From contig JAFXXD010000038.1 in NCBI GenBank assembly GCA_017542475.1, forward strand, positions 207,110 to 271,109: a stretch of 64,000 nucleotides of DNA, read 5' to 3'. The position numbers and the translations under genes are program-made. The DNA comes from Ruminococcus sp. GTDB taxonomy: Bacteria > Bacillota > Clostridia > Oscillospirales > Ruminococcaceae. Positions 10,167 through 18,044 of the stretch are shown here, piece after piece; the stretch's first letter is position 1; each line of letters opens with the position of its first letter. The notes beneath the pieces were generated by a model. It was not told the origin of the DNA and did not search any database. It was given only the letters and a program-made list of their open reading frames with translations.

Positions 10167-11231
10167 ATGTTACCTTTTATTAAAGAAAAAGTTTCTACAT
10201 GGGACAAGCTCAAGGCTGAAACGCGCCCGATATTCATCTACGGCATGGGCGACGGAGCTTTGAAGATAATGTCCGTATTCAGAGAAAAAGGGATAGTGCT
10301 GTCGGGCATATTCGCCAGCGATGACTTTGTCCGCGGTCATTCATTCGAGGGCTACCGCGTCCACAAGCTTGCGGAGATAGAGGAAATGGTCGACGATTTC
10401 GTAGTCGTGCTCGCGTTTGCGGCAGGCTATCAGGAAATAGTTGACAAGATACACGAGATAGCCGCAAAACACCCCCTGCTCGTGCCCGATGTACCCGTAG
10501 CCGGCGGCGGTCTGTTCACGTATGAATACTGCGTCGAGAACGCAGACAAGCTGCAGCAGGTCTACGACAGCCTCGCGGACGACTACTCCCGCAAGGTGTA
10601 TGCTAATATCATCAACTTCAAGATAAGCGGCAATATCGACTACCTCACGAGCGTGACGACTCCCAAGGCTGAGATATACCGCGATATAATCAAGCCGCAT
10701 ATGTACGAGACCTACGTTGACCTCGGCGCATACAACGGCGACACGATACGTGAGATGCTCGAATTCACACATGGCAGATACGCCGCGATATATGCTCTCG
10801 AGCCCGACAAGAAGAACTTCAAGAAGCTTGCGAAATTCGTTGACGGAATGGCGCACGTATATGCTTTCAACGCCGCCGCATGGAGCACCGATACGGAGCT
10901 CCCCTTCGCTTCAAAGGCGGGCAGGCAGTCAGCGATATCAGCCGCAGCTGAGACTACGGTCGAGGCTCGCGCAGTGGACAGCATACTCGGCAAGCGCGCG
11001 GCTACCATAATAAAAATGGACGTCGAGGGCTTTGAGCGCGAGGCAATATGGGGAGCTTCTCAGAACATCGCCCGCAACTCGCCGAAGATGATGGTGTCGC
11101 TGTATCACAGGAACGAGGACATCTTCGAGCTCCCGCTGCTGCTGAAGACGATAAACCCGAACTACAGGCTGTATATCAGACATCAGCTGTATATCCCCGC
11201 GTGGGAGACGAACCTGTACGCAATAGTATAA
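10167..11231 (+). CDS. FkbM-family SAM-dependent methyltransferase
   Basis: The C-terminal half (about residues 175-340) carries the FkbM methyltransferase pattern: YVDLGAYNGDT is SAM motif I, EPDKKN follows, and KMDVEGFE is the family signature. The N-terminal ~110 residues form a separate Rossmann-like module starting IFIYGMGDGALKIM, resembling the nucleotide-binding half found in some sugar-modifying methyltransferases. FkbM enzymes O-methylate sugars or polyketides; the substrate here cannot be told. No glycan cluster adjoins it; its only partner is the PH-domain gene. A strong terminator follows immediately. Confidence 0.82.
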   Translation: MLPFIKEKVSTWDKLKAETRPIFIYGMGDGALKIMSVFREKGIVLSGIFASDDFVRGHSFEGYRVHKLAEIEEMVDDFVVVLAFAAGYQEIVDKIHEIAAKHPLLVPDVPVAGGGLFTYEYCVENADKLQQVYDSLADDYSRKVYANIINFKISGNIDYLTSVTTPKAEIYRDIIKPHMYETYVDLGAYNGDTIREMLEFTHGRYAAIYALEPDKKNFKKLAKFVDGMAHVYAFNAAAWSTDTELPFASKAGRQSAISAAAETTVEARAVDSILGKRAATIIKMDVEGFEREAIWGASQNIARNSPKMMVSLYHRNEDIFELPLLLKTINPNYRLYIRHQLYIPAWETNLYAIV

Positions 11232-11235
11232 AAAG

Positions 11236-11266
11236 TAACGGTCACCGAAATGGTGACCGTTTTCTT
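11236..11266 (+). terminator. Intrinsic terminator after the FkbM-type gene
   Basis: The perfect stem AACGGTCACC/GGTGACCGTT with a GAAA-T loop is followed by TTTCTTT. Confidence 0.9.
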
Positions 11267-11281
11267 TACTAACAATCGCGG

Positions 11282-11695
11282 GGATATCTTCCGCCGCTGA
11301 TAAACTACGGCGCGAAACCGAAAGTTTCGCTCAAGCCTTTTCAAAGGCTTGCAGGGACAGCATCCCTGCAATCCGAAGGGCGCTCTGCAAGGGGATGAAT
11401 TTCAAAACAGTCCAGTGGACTGTTTTGAAAGATAAGCTGTGTACCAAATCTTTGATTTGGATTTCACAGCTATATGCAGCAAAGTCGCAGGGGGGGCTCT
11501 GCAAGATAAGCAGCACACCAAATCTCTGATTTGGATTGTGATGCTATATGCAACTCCGTTGTAGAGAGCCTCCCCTTCTGCCGTTCCGCAGTTGCTTGTC
11601 CGCGGAATTATTCCGCGAAAAAAAACATTGCCTTTTTTAGCGGGCGGCGGAACGCCGCCCCTACAGTGGGACGTCGAGGACGCCGTCCCCTACAT
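11282..11695. repeat. Mosaic of palindromic repeats, copy 1
   Basis: This ~410-base gene-free stretch is built almost entirely from short inverted repeats. Shared modules with the 25.6-26.1 kb region are: a GCGAAACC-AAAGTTTCGCTC block with AAGCCTTTTCAAAGGCTT (11321-11351); GGGACAGC-TCCC (about 11354-11368); AAGGGCGCTCTGCAAGGGG (11376-11394); CAAAACAGTCC/GGACTGTTTTG (11404-11427); CTGCCGTTCCGC and the hairpin GCGGAATTATTCCGC (11579-11617); and GGGACGTCGAGGACGCCGTC (11669-11688), which recurs inverted near 19.87 kb. No protein is evident. It separates the converging FkbM-type and pyrB genes. Confidence 0.75.
11431..11570. repeat. Tandem duplicated hairpin unit
   Basis: Two units begin with GATAAGC at 11431 and 11505. 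Each has CCAAATCT-TGATTTGG at its apex and ends GCTATATGCA. The outer arms differ between units but still pair: AGCTGTG/CACAGCT in the first and AGCAGCAC/GTGATGCT (one mismatch) in the second. Confidence 0.7.
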
Positions 11696-12778
11696 TTATA
11701 TAAGCTTTCTCTCGTCGCAGTATTCACATTCGAGGAGAGTCTCGTCGCCGCCCGAGCGGAAGCTCTTGGGGAGATACTCCTCGTGGTTGGTGATACAGCG
11801 CGGGTTGTCGCAGCGTACACCGCCGTAGACCTTGCCCCTGAGAGTCTCGGAGCCCTTCCTGTCGCCGAGTATCATCATAATCAGCGCCATACGCGCGAAC
11901 ACGCCATATTTCGCCTGCGTAAAGTACATCGCACGCTGGTCCTCGTCCACCTCGACTGTTATTTCGTCCACGCGCGGGAGCGGGTGCATAACTATCATAT
12001 CCTGCCGCGCAAGCTGCATCTTCTTCTTGTCGAGGACGTAGGTATTCTTCTGCGCGAGGTACTCCTCCACGCTGTCGAAGCGCTCCTGCTGGATACGTGT
12101 CATATAGAGCACATCGAGCCTGCCTATCGCCTCCTCGAGGGTGTGGACCTCCTCATAAGTACTGCCGTTAGCCTTGATGATGTCCTTGATGTAGACGGGC
12201 ATTTTCAGCTTGGAAGTGGAGATGAAGATGAACTTGTTGTTTTCGAGCATACTCAGAGCCTTGCAGAGCGAGTGGACCGTTCTTCCGTTGATGAGGTCGC
12301 CGCACATACCTATCGTGAGTCCCGACAGGCGCTTCTTCTCTATTTTGAGCGTCAGCAGGTCGGTGAGGGTCTGTGTGGGGTGGAGGTGTCCGCCGTCGCC
12401 CGCATTGATAACGGGACAGTCAGCCGTCAGCGAAGCCGCCTTAGCCGCGCCGGCAATGGGGTGACGGATAACGAGGATATCGGCATAGCTGCTGACTATC
12501 TTGGTGGTATCCTTGATAGTCTCGCCCTTGGCGACCGACGAATTCGCAGGATTATCGAAGCCGATTATCCTGCCTCCGAGGCGGAGCATCGCGGTCTGGA
12601 ACGACATCTGCGTGCGTGTGGAGGGCTCATAGAAGAGGGTCGCCATGACCTTGCCCTCGCACTCGTGAGCATACCTGACGGGGTCATTCTTGATGTCCTC
12701 GCCGAGCTCGATGAGCTTCTTCCACCACGCCACGGGATAGTCGTTGAGGTCGATGAGATGCTGATATTCTGACTGCAT
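11696..12778 (-). CDS. pyrB: Aspartate carbamoyltransferase with a C-terminal zinc-site extension
   Basis: Condenses carbamoyl phosphate and aspartate to carbamoyl-aspartate, the first committed pyrimidine step. The carbamoyl-phosphate loop FYEPSTRTQMSF is near residue 50, with SSVAKGE at about 85, HPIAGAAKAAS and GDGGHLHPTQ following. The protein is 360 residues against about 305-310 for a plain PyrB. The extra C-terminus holds Cys 323, 328, 351 and 354 (CX4CX22CX2C), resembling the zinc domain of the regulatory chain PyrI without its nucleotide-binding domain. Ribosome binding site CGGAGGTACATATT. It lies 119 bases downstream of the HD-domain gene; no separate pyrI is visible. Confidence 0.93.
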   Translation of the reverse strand: MQSEYQHLIDLNDYPVAWWKKLIELGEDIKNDPVRYAHECEGKVMATLFYEPSTRTQMSFQTAMLRLGGRIIGFDNPANSSVAKGETIKDTTKIVSSYADILVIRHPIAGAAKAASLTADCPVINAGDGGHLHPTQTLTDLLTLKIEKKRLSGLTIGMCGDLINGRTVHSLCKALSMLENNKFIFISTSKLKMPVYIKDIIKANGSTYEEVHTLEEAIGRLDVLYMTRIQQERFDSVEEYLAQKNTYVLDKKKMQLARQDMIVMHPLPRVDEITVEVDEDQRAMYFTQAKYGVFARMALIMMILGDRKGSETLRGKVYGGVRCDNPRCITNHEEYLPKSFRSGGDETLLECEYCDERKLI

Positions 12779-12799
12779 AATATGTACCTCCGTTTTTTT

Positions 12800-12895
12800 G
12801 TAAGCCGTCAGCTATTAGACTTAGCTAATGGCAATTATTTATTCTGTTTATCCGCGTCAGCGGACACCGCAAGCTAACGGCTAACAGCTTTTTCA
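12800..12895. repeat. Hairpins and GCTAACGG repeats upstream of pyrB
   Basis: The gap between pyrB and the HD-domain gene holds an imperfect hairpin (GCCGTCAGCTA/TAGCTAATGGC, about 12805-12834) and the motif GCTAACGGCTAACAGCT at 12872-12888. The same motif recurs as a short tandem array at 20184-20216. No clear promoter was found here, so pyrB may be read from asnB upstream. Confidence 0.5.
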
Positions 12896-12897
12896 TT

Positions 12898-13566
12898 TTA
12901 CAGTATTTTACTGCCGTTTATTATCATTTCAAACTGCACGCCGAGGAACTCGGAAGCTCTGCGGCAGAGGAGCATACGGTTCATAAATATCTCGAAATAC
13001 TCCATCACGGAGGATATCTCCGTATCTATCTGCAATTCAAGGATTATCGAGGTATTGTCCTCGTTGAAATGCACCTTTGACATCTCCACGGCGTAGTTCA
13101 CGCGGTCGTGGATATCGAAGGTGAGCAGGTCGGTGTTGCGCACTCTGCTCCTGCGGACGTCGGTCTTGTCGCCGATTATCATAGCCGCCGATATCGGGTC
13201 GAGCGGCGTACCCGTGCCCTCGTCGTGGTTGCCTATTGCGGCGATGACGGAGCATATCTCGTCGGCGGGCATACTGAGGTTATCGAGCAGCCTGAACGCC
13301 ATAACAGCGCCGCTCTGAGCGTGGTCGATGCGGTTGATGACGTTGCCGATGTCGTGCATCATCGAGGCGATACGCGCGAGCTCAATCGTCCTCTCGTCGT
13401 AGCCGAGCGTCTCGAGTATCATCGCGGAGGTCGCCGCAACGCGCTCAACGTGCGGGAAGGAGTGCTCGGTATAGCCCATAGCTTCGAGCGTCTTGTCTGC
13501 ACGCTGGATATACTCCATAATGTCGGGATTCTGCTTGATATATTTGTACGTAACTAAGCTTGCCAT
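12898..13566 (-). CDS. HD-domain phosphohydrolase
   Basis: A 222-residue protein with the HD superfamily pattern: His 36/39 (HSFPHVERV), His-Asp at 71-72 (MMHDIGN), and the block GNHDEGTG near residue 113. HD proteins are metal-dependent phosphohydrolases acting on nucleotides or cyclic nucleotides; the substrate is not evident. The start codon touches the stop of asnB without a gap, so the two are co-transcribed and possibly coupled. No membrane or sensor domain is present. Confidence 0.85.
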   Translation of the reverse strand: MASLVTYKYIKQNPDIMEYIQRADKTLEAMGYTEHSFPHVERVAATSAMILETLGYDERTIELARIASMMHDIGNVINRIDHAQSGAVMAFRLLDNLSMPADEICSVIAAIGNHDEGTGTPLDPISAAMIIGDKTDVRRSRVRNTDLLTFDIHDRVNYAVEMSKVHFNEDNTSIILELQIDTEISSVMEYFEIFMNRMLLCRRASEFLGVQFEMIINGSKIL

Positions 13567-15459
13567 TTAAGCTGTCCTTTCAGCGGAGCCGTAAGCCCCG
13601 TTATTTTCAAAGTAGACCCTGTACCACACAAGGAAGGTGAACACAGTCCATATCTTGCGGCTGTTGTCAGCCTTGCCATCTCGGTGGTCGTCGAGGAGCT
13701 TCACAAGGCGCTCGGTGTTGAAGAACTGCTCCGAGCTCTCGCTCTCGAACATCTCGCGCACGATACCGTAGTATTTATCCTCTTTCAGCCATACTCTAAT
13801 CGGCACAGGGAAGCCGAGCTTTTTCTTTGCGGCGGTCTTGGCGGTCTGCTCGGGAGTATCCTTCTTCGCGGCGAGCCTCATCGCGTACTTGGTGATGTAC
13901 TTCGTCTCGTCCGTGCCTTTTTCGTGGGTGACGCGGTACTTCGTGGGTATCTGCTCCGCGAGCGCCATGACCTCCTTGTCGAGGAAGGGCACGCGCAGCT
14001 CCAGCGAGTTCGCCATACTCATCTTATCGGCTTTGAGGAGTATATCCCCCGCCATCCACATATGGAGGTCGAGGTACTGCATCTTCGTGACGTCGTCCAT
14101 ATCGGCAACGCGCCTGAAATACGGCATAGTGATAGCCATAGGCAACGGAGCCTCGGTGGCATTTTTCAGCAGAGCCTTTCTCTCGTCGGGAGTAAACATA
14201 TAGGCGTTGCCTATGAAGCGCTCCTCCACGTCCTTGCCCTTACGGACGAAGAAGTTGACTCCCCTCTTCGCGGGAAGCTTGCCCGCAACGCTTCCGACGG
14301 CTCTTTTGAGTCCGCGCGGGAGCTTGTCATACAGCGTGCCGTCGGGGTCGCTGTAGACATTGTAGCCGCCGAATATCTCGTCCGCGCCCTCGCCCGAGAG
14401 CACGACCTTCAGCCGCTCGGAGGCGATATTGCACACGAAGTACAGCGCGACCGCAGACGGGTCGGCAAGCGGTTCGTCCATATGGTACTGTATCTTTTCA
14501 AGGCTTCCCCAGTATTCCTCGGGAGTTATGACCTTGCTTGTATTCTCGATATTTACGGCTTTGGAGAAGTTCTTCGCCCAGCCTATCTCGTTATACTTCT
14601 CGTCATTGCCGAAGCCTACCGTGAATGTCTTGTCAACATCGGCGATAGCGGCAACGTAGCTCGAATCCACGCCGCTCGACAGGAACGAGCCGACCTCAAC
14701 ATCGGCTATCTTGTGCGCCTTTACGGAATCGTGGAAGGTATTGGATATACGCTCCACCCACTCATCGAGCGAGGGCTTGTAGTCGGGGCGGAAATTCACG
14801 TCCCAGTAGCGCTTGATGGTCATCTTGCCGTCCCTGAATATGAAGTAGTGCGCAGGCAGGAGCTTATACACGTTCTTGAAGAAGGTCTCCTTCGTGGGCG
14901 AATACTGGAAGGTGAGGTAGTTCTCGAGCGCGGTGGTATTGAGCTCCTTCTTGAACTCGGGGTGAGCGAGAAAGTTCTTTATCTCCGAGCCGAACATCAG
15001 CGTCCTGCCCATTTTCGCGTAGTACATCGGCTTTATGCCGAAGAAGTCGCGCGCACCGAAGAGCTCGCGCTTGTTCTTGTCCCATATCACGAATGAGAAC
15101 ATACCGCGGAGCATATTCAGCAGCTCCGTGCCGTACTCCTCATAGCCGTGGATAAGCACCTCGGTATCGGTGTTGGTCTTGAATATATGCCCCGCCGCAA
15201 CAAGCTTCTCGCGGATCTCGCGGTAGTTGTATATCTCGCCGTTGAAAACGATGACCTTCGAGCCGTCCTCGTTGAAGATAGGCTGGTCGCCCGACGAGCT
15301 AATGTCTATGATACTCAGTCTCCTGTGTCCGAGAGCTATATCCTCGTCCACATATCTGCCCTCGGCGTCGGGACCTCTGTGGCGTATCCTGTCCATCATT
15401 TCGCCGATGACCCTGTTAGAGTCGTCAATATTATTTGTAAAGCCGACAATGCCGCACAT
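13567..15459 (-). CDS. asnB: Asparagine synthase (glutamine-hydrolysing)
   Basis: Makes asparagine from aspartate, ATP and glutamine. The N-terminal Ntn glutaminase is intact: Met-Cys-Gly-Ile with catalytic Cys2, followed by RHRGPD, HRRLSIID and FNGEIYN. The synthetase half carries the PP-loop FLSSGVDSSY and SGEGADEIFGGY. Length 630 residues is normal for the B. subtilis AsnB/AsnO type. Start chosen because it puts Cys at position 2; ribosome binding site CGGAGGAAATTAT. Its own promoter lies at 15495-15523. A second, truncated paralogue is at 28678-30216. Confidence 0.94.
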   Translation of the reverse strand: MCGIVGFTNNIDDSNRVIGEMMDRIRHRGPDAEGRYVDEDIALGHRRLSIIDISSSGDQPIFNEDGSKVIVFNGEIYNYREIREKLVAAGHIFKTNTDTEVLIHGYEEYGTELLNMLRGMFSFVIWDKNKRELFGARDFFGIKPMYYAKMGRTLMFGSEIKNFLAHPEFKKELNTTALENYLTFQYSPTKETFFKNVYKLLPAHYFIFRDGKMTIKRYWDVNFRPDYKPSLDEWVERISNTFHDSVKAHKIADVEVGSFLSSGVDSSYVAAIADVDKTFTVGFGNDEKYNEIGWAKNFSKAVNIENTSKVITPEEYWGSLEKIQYHMDEPLADPSAVALYFVCNIASERLKVVLSGEGADEIFGGYNVYSDPDGTLYDKLPRGLKRAVGSVAGKLPAKRGVNFFVRKGKDVEERFIGNAYMFTPDERKALLKNATEAPLPMAITMPYFRRVADMDDVTKMQYLDLHMWMAGDILLKADKMSMANSLELRVPFLDKEVMALAEQIPTKYRVTHEKGTDETKYITKYAMRLAAKKDTPEQTAKTAAKKKLGFPVPIRVWLKEDKYYGIVREMFESESSEQFFNTERLVKLLDDHRDGKADNSRKIWTVFTFLVWYRVYFENNGAYGSAERTA

Positions 15460-15494
15460 ATAATTTCCTCCGAACCGATGAATTCTCCTGAAAT

Positions 15495-15523
15495 ATTATA
15501 CTACATTTCCGCCCGTTTTGCAA
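15495..15523 (-). promoter_or_regulatory. Promoter for asnB
   Basis: On the minus strand TTGCAA (15518-15523), a 17-base spacer and TATAAT (15495-15500) precede asnB by about 35 bases. Confidence 0.75.
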
Positions 15524-15553
15524 CAGCGGAGAGCAAAAAAAGACAAAAAACTT

Positions 15554-15600
15554 CGCCGCAACCGCAAAAAACAGAGCCGCCGCCATATGGCGACAGCTCC
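15554..15600 (-). terminator. Intrinsic terminator after the YdbC-like gene
   Basis: Read on the minus strand, GAGCTGTCGCC pairs with GGCGGCGGCTC around an ATAT loop and is followed by TGTTTTTTGC, just after the 15608-15841 gene. Confidence 0.8.
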
Positions 15601-15607
15601 GCAATGA

Positions 15608-15841
15608 TTATTCAAACGAATCGAGGTCTATACCCTGAAGAAGCTCCTTGAGGGAAGCCAGCTCGTCAGCGGTAAGAGTAACGCCCTTGCCCATTCTTGA
15701 ATGGTCGGGAGCCCACTCACGTATATCGTACTTGGGGTCGTGGTCGTTCCAGCTGACCATATTCAGCTCCTTCTTCCAGCCCTTTGCGTTCTCTGAGAGA
15801 ACTCCTATTTCTTCTGTTATCTCGTATTTCAGCTCTGCCAT
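15608..15841 (-). CDS. YdbC-like PC4-family ssDNA-binding protein
   Basis: A 77-residue protein matching the bacterial YdbC family, which has a PC4/p15 transcription-coactivator-like fold and binds single-stranded nucleic acid. Visible family features are the ITEEIGVL opening, GWKKELNMVSWN, YDIREWAPDH and MGKGVTLT. I start at the ATG at 15841, with AAAGGAG nine bases upstream, rather than the longer open frame. It stands alone with its own promoter and terminator. The biological role is poorly known. Confidence 0.85.
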   Translation of the reverse strand: MAELKYEITEEIGVLSENAKGWKKELNMVSWNDHDPKYDIREWAPDHSRMGKGVTLTADELASLKELLQGIDLDSFE

Positions 15842-15899
15842 TGATACGAACTCCTTTCTGTTTGTCTCTGACCAAACGGCTAAACCATTTAGCAATAAT

Positions 15900-15928
15900 A
15901 TTTTACCACAAAAAGGAAAATTTGTAAA
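15900..15928 (-). promoter_or_regulatory. Promoter for the YdbC-like gene
   Basis: On the minus strand TTTACA (15923-15928), a 17-base spacer and TAAAAT (15900-15905). Confidence 0.65.
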
Positions 15929-15945
15929 TACCCAAAAGATTTAAT

Positions 15946-16248
15946 TTATATTGAAACACACAAATAGCTCAGCGCCCGCGAATATATCCCCTCGGGACGA
16001 GTGCGCGAGGTTATGAGCATTTCCGCGAAATCGACCGCGTCCTCGATATCGCGCGAGAAATCGGGGATAGCCTCGTACTCGCCCGTGGACAGGTCCTGTG
16101 CCTCTATACCGTAAGTAATGACGTCGTCCCCGCCCGCGAACACCCTTCCCGCGATGACGCGGTACGACACCTTATTGTCGGCGCACACCTCCATATAGAC
16201 CGTTCTGTCGCGGACATCCTGCTTTTTCTTTCTGATGATACCGAACAT
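15946..16248 (-). CDS. Uncharacterised 100-residue protein, DUF6514-like
   Basis: A small soluble protein beginning MFGIIRKKKQD with a good GGAGG site; a longer frame upstream lacks one. It contains two beta-rich stretches (RTVYMEVCADNKVSYRVIAG and VITYGIEAQDL) and a final helix with FAEMLI. It resembles the small clostridial family labelled DUF6514, but I am not certain. It has its own promoter 40 bases upstream and no obvious functional partner. Confidence 0.6.
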   Translation of the reverse strand: MFGIIRKKKQDVRDRTVYMEVCADNKVSYRVIAGRVFAGGDDVITYGIEAQDLSTGEYEAIPDFSRDIEDAVDFAEMLITSRTRPEGIYSRALSYLCVSI

Positions 16249-16286
16249 AAATAACGCCTCCTGTTCAATTGTTCTCGGTAAGAGCA

Positions 16287-16315
16287 ATTATACCACACAG
16301 GAGGCATTATGTGAA
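16287..16315 (-). promoter_or_regulatory. Promoter for the 15946-16248 gene
   Basis: On the minus strand TTCACA (16310-16315), 17 bases, TATAAT (16287-16292). Confidence 0.65.
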
Positions 16316-16373
16316 GAGGTCGTTTAATGTTCTTTTTGGAGTATCATCGGGACAGAAGTCGAAACAGCGCGGC

Positions 16374-17315
16374 TCAGTCCTTGGGAATGACGATATTGAG
16401 CGAACGCGAGTAGTCGCTGAATATCTCCGCGAGCTCCTTGTCCATCTCCTTGTAGATGTCCTCGGTCTTGCTCGAAAGAGCGCCCTTGGTCTTGTCGTCG
16501 GCGTAGAGCACCCATCTGCCGCCCTTGAGCTTGACGGAATAGATGTAGAAGTGCACCTGCTCCTTCTCGTCGTCACCTTTTACGGTGAGAAGCACCTTCA
16601 GCCTGTACGCCTTCTTGACAACGGCGTCATAGTTCTCGAACTCCTTTTTCAGCGTGCGGAGGTCCTTCGCTGTAGCCTTTTTCTTCTTGACTATCTTCGC
16701 GGACACCTTCAGATCGTCGCCGAAGTAGCTGTCCTCGCAGACCTCCTTGACGTCGGAGATGAGTGAATCCATATCGTCGGTGACATCTCTCCACTCCATA
16801 TCGCCGTCCTCGGCATTATCGCGTAGCTCCTCCACGTAATCGCGCGGGTAGAAGGAGTTGATGACGAGCTCCGCCCTCTCCCTGTTCAGACCCCTGACAA
16901 CGTTCCTGACAGGACGCTTGTAGCCGTTCCCCGCGACGTTTCCGACCACGACGATGAACAGCACCAGTCCGAGAGCGAGCGCACACACGAGGATAAGTCC
17001 CCTTCTGAGCATTTTCTCGCTCATATTCTGCGCAGGCACAGGCGGAGATATCACCACGGGAGTCGGAGGCTCCTTAGCCCCTTCGACGGACTTCTCCTCC
17101 CCGTCGGGAGCAGTTTCCTTGTCCTCCGAAGACTCGGTATCGGCGTTCTCACCGTCACTCTCGGCGGGAGCCTCGCGCGTTATCTCCTCCGCATTTTCAG
17201 CCTTTACGCTTTCAGCCTCGGCTTCTTCCTTAGCCTTAGCCGCCGCTAAAGCTTCCTCACAGGTACATTCCTGCCCGTCCTCGAGCTTAGCACCGCAATA
17301 TTTACAAAATGCCAT
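16374..17315 (-). CDS. Zinc-ribbon membrane protein of unknown function
   Basis: The protein opens with a zinc ribbon (FCKYCGAKLEDGQECTCEE, Cys pairs at 4/7 and 17/19). About 80 acidic, Ala/Glu-rich and probably disordered residues follow, then one membrane helix (about 107-127) and a ~185-residue extracellular domain without a motif I know. This zinc ribbon-linker-helix layout is common among clostridial surface proteins of unknown role. It lies 11 bases after the alarmone synthetase gene and ends the TPM-relQ operon. Confidence 0.75.
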   Translation of the reverse strand: MAFCKYCGAKLEDGQECTCEEALAAAKAKEEAEAESVKAENAEEITREAPAESDGENADTESSEDKETAPDGEEKSVEGAKEPPTPVVISPPVPAQNMSEKMLRRGLILVCALALGLVLFIVVVGNVAGNGYKRPVRNVVRGLNRERAELVINSFYPRDYVEELRDNAEDGDMEWRDVTDDMDSLISDVKEVCEDSYFGDDLKVSAKIVKKKKATAKDLRTLKKEFENYDAVVKKAYRLKVLLTVKGDDEKEQVHFYIYSVKLKGGRWVLYADDKTKGALSSKTEDIYKEMDKELAEIFSDYSRSLNIVIPKD

Positions 17316-17326
17316 ATTATACCTCC

Positions 17327-18019
17327 TTAATCCATCCCGTTGATATCAAGATAAATCTTCTGCATACGGATATCCGTCTCGGCAATGCGCTCGGCGCACT
17401 CTCGGAGCTCCTGCGATATCTCGGGAGTTATCGCCGCGCTGGTCTTATACCTTAGCTGATGCTCGAGACTTGCCCAGAAGTCCATAGCGATGGTACGTAT
17501 CTGGATCTCCACGGGCGCGTACTTCTTCTGCGCCGCGAGATACACGGGCACGTTGATAATCATATGGTAGCTCCTGTAGCCGCTTGGCTTCGGGTCTTTG
17601 ATGTAGTCCTTCTGCTTGATGACCACGAAGTCGTCACGGTGCGAGAGCATTTCCGCGAGCACATAGATGTCGCTGATATAGTAGCACGTCACCCTTATGC
17701 CCGCGATATCGAGCAGATTTTTCCGTGCATTTTCGGGCGTGAGCGGCACGCCCTTCTTCGCGAGCTTGTTTATTATCGACTCCGCCGATTTGAGGCGGCT
17801 CTTGATATCGTGAATGGGGTTGCGCTGATACTTTATGCTGAACTCGCTGTCGAGTATACCGAGGTAGGTCTTGACGACCTCTATCGCCGACTCGTACAGA
17901 TGCGCGAGGTCAACGAACTCGTTGAAGGTCCGCGCGATGTTCTCCTTTTCATCGGGACCTCGGTCAACTATCGCAGGGAGCTGCTGTATACTTTCAAGAT
18001 AGAAATCCATTTCATTCAT
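17327..18019 (-). CDS. relQ: Small alarmone synthetase, RelQ/YjbM type
   Basis: Transfers pyrophosphate from ATP to GDP or GTP, making (p)ppGpp. The 230-residue length fits single-domain synthetases without HD, TGS or ACT domains. Key blocks: AGIRVTCYYISDIY, KDYIKDPKPSGYRSYH, the substrate-binding EIQIRTIAMDFWASLEHQL, and a C-terminal oligomerisation helix. It lies 25 bases after the TPM lipoprotein gene and is co-transcribed with the zinc-ribbon gene. Confidence 0.9.
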   Translation of the reverse strand: MNEMDFYLESIQQLPAIVDRGPDEKENIARTFNEFVDLAHLYESAIEVVKTYLGILDSEFSIKYQRNPIHDIKSRLKSAESIINKLAKKGVPLTPENARKNLLDIAGIRVTCYYISDIYVLAEMLSHRDDFVVIKQKDYIKDPKPSGYRSYHMIINVPVYLAAQKKYAPVEIQIRTIAMDFWASLEHQLRYKTSAAITPEISQELRECAERIAETDIRMQKIYLDINGMD

Positions 18020-18044
18020 AGCATCTATGTCCTTTCTATCGGAT

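Noticed and set aside
11620-11680. Terminator for pyrB
   Set aside because: The GCGGAATTATTCCGC hairpin has its T-run on the 5' side when read on the minus strand, so it does not fit an intrinsic terminator for pyrB.
11531-12772. 413-codon plus-strand frame opposite pyrB
   Set aside because: Overlaps pyrB completely and extends into the repeat mosaic; no start signal.
12779-12897. PyrR-type attenuator upstream of pyrB
   Set aside because: Only an imperfect hairpin and GCTAACGG repeats are seen; the conserved PyrR-binding loop and a following terminator are absent.
13684-15096. Long plus-strand open frame opposite asnB
   Set aside because: Antisense shadow of a well-supported asparagine synthase gene; no start site or motif.
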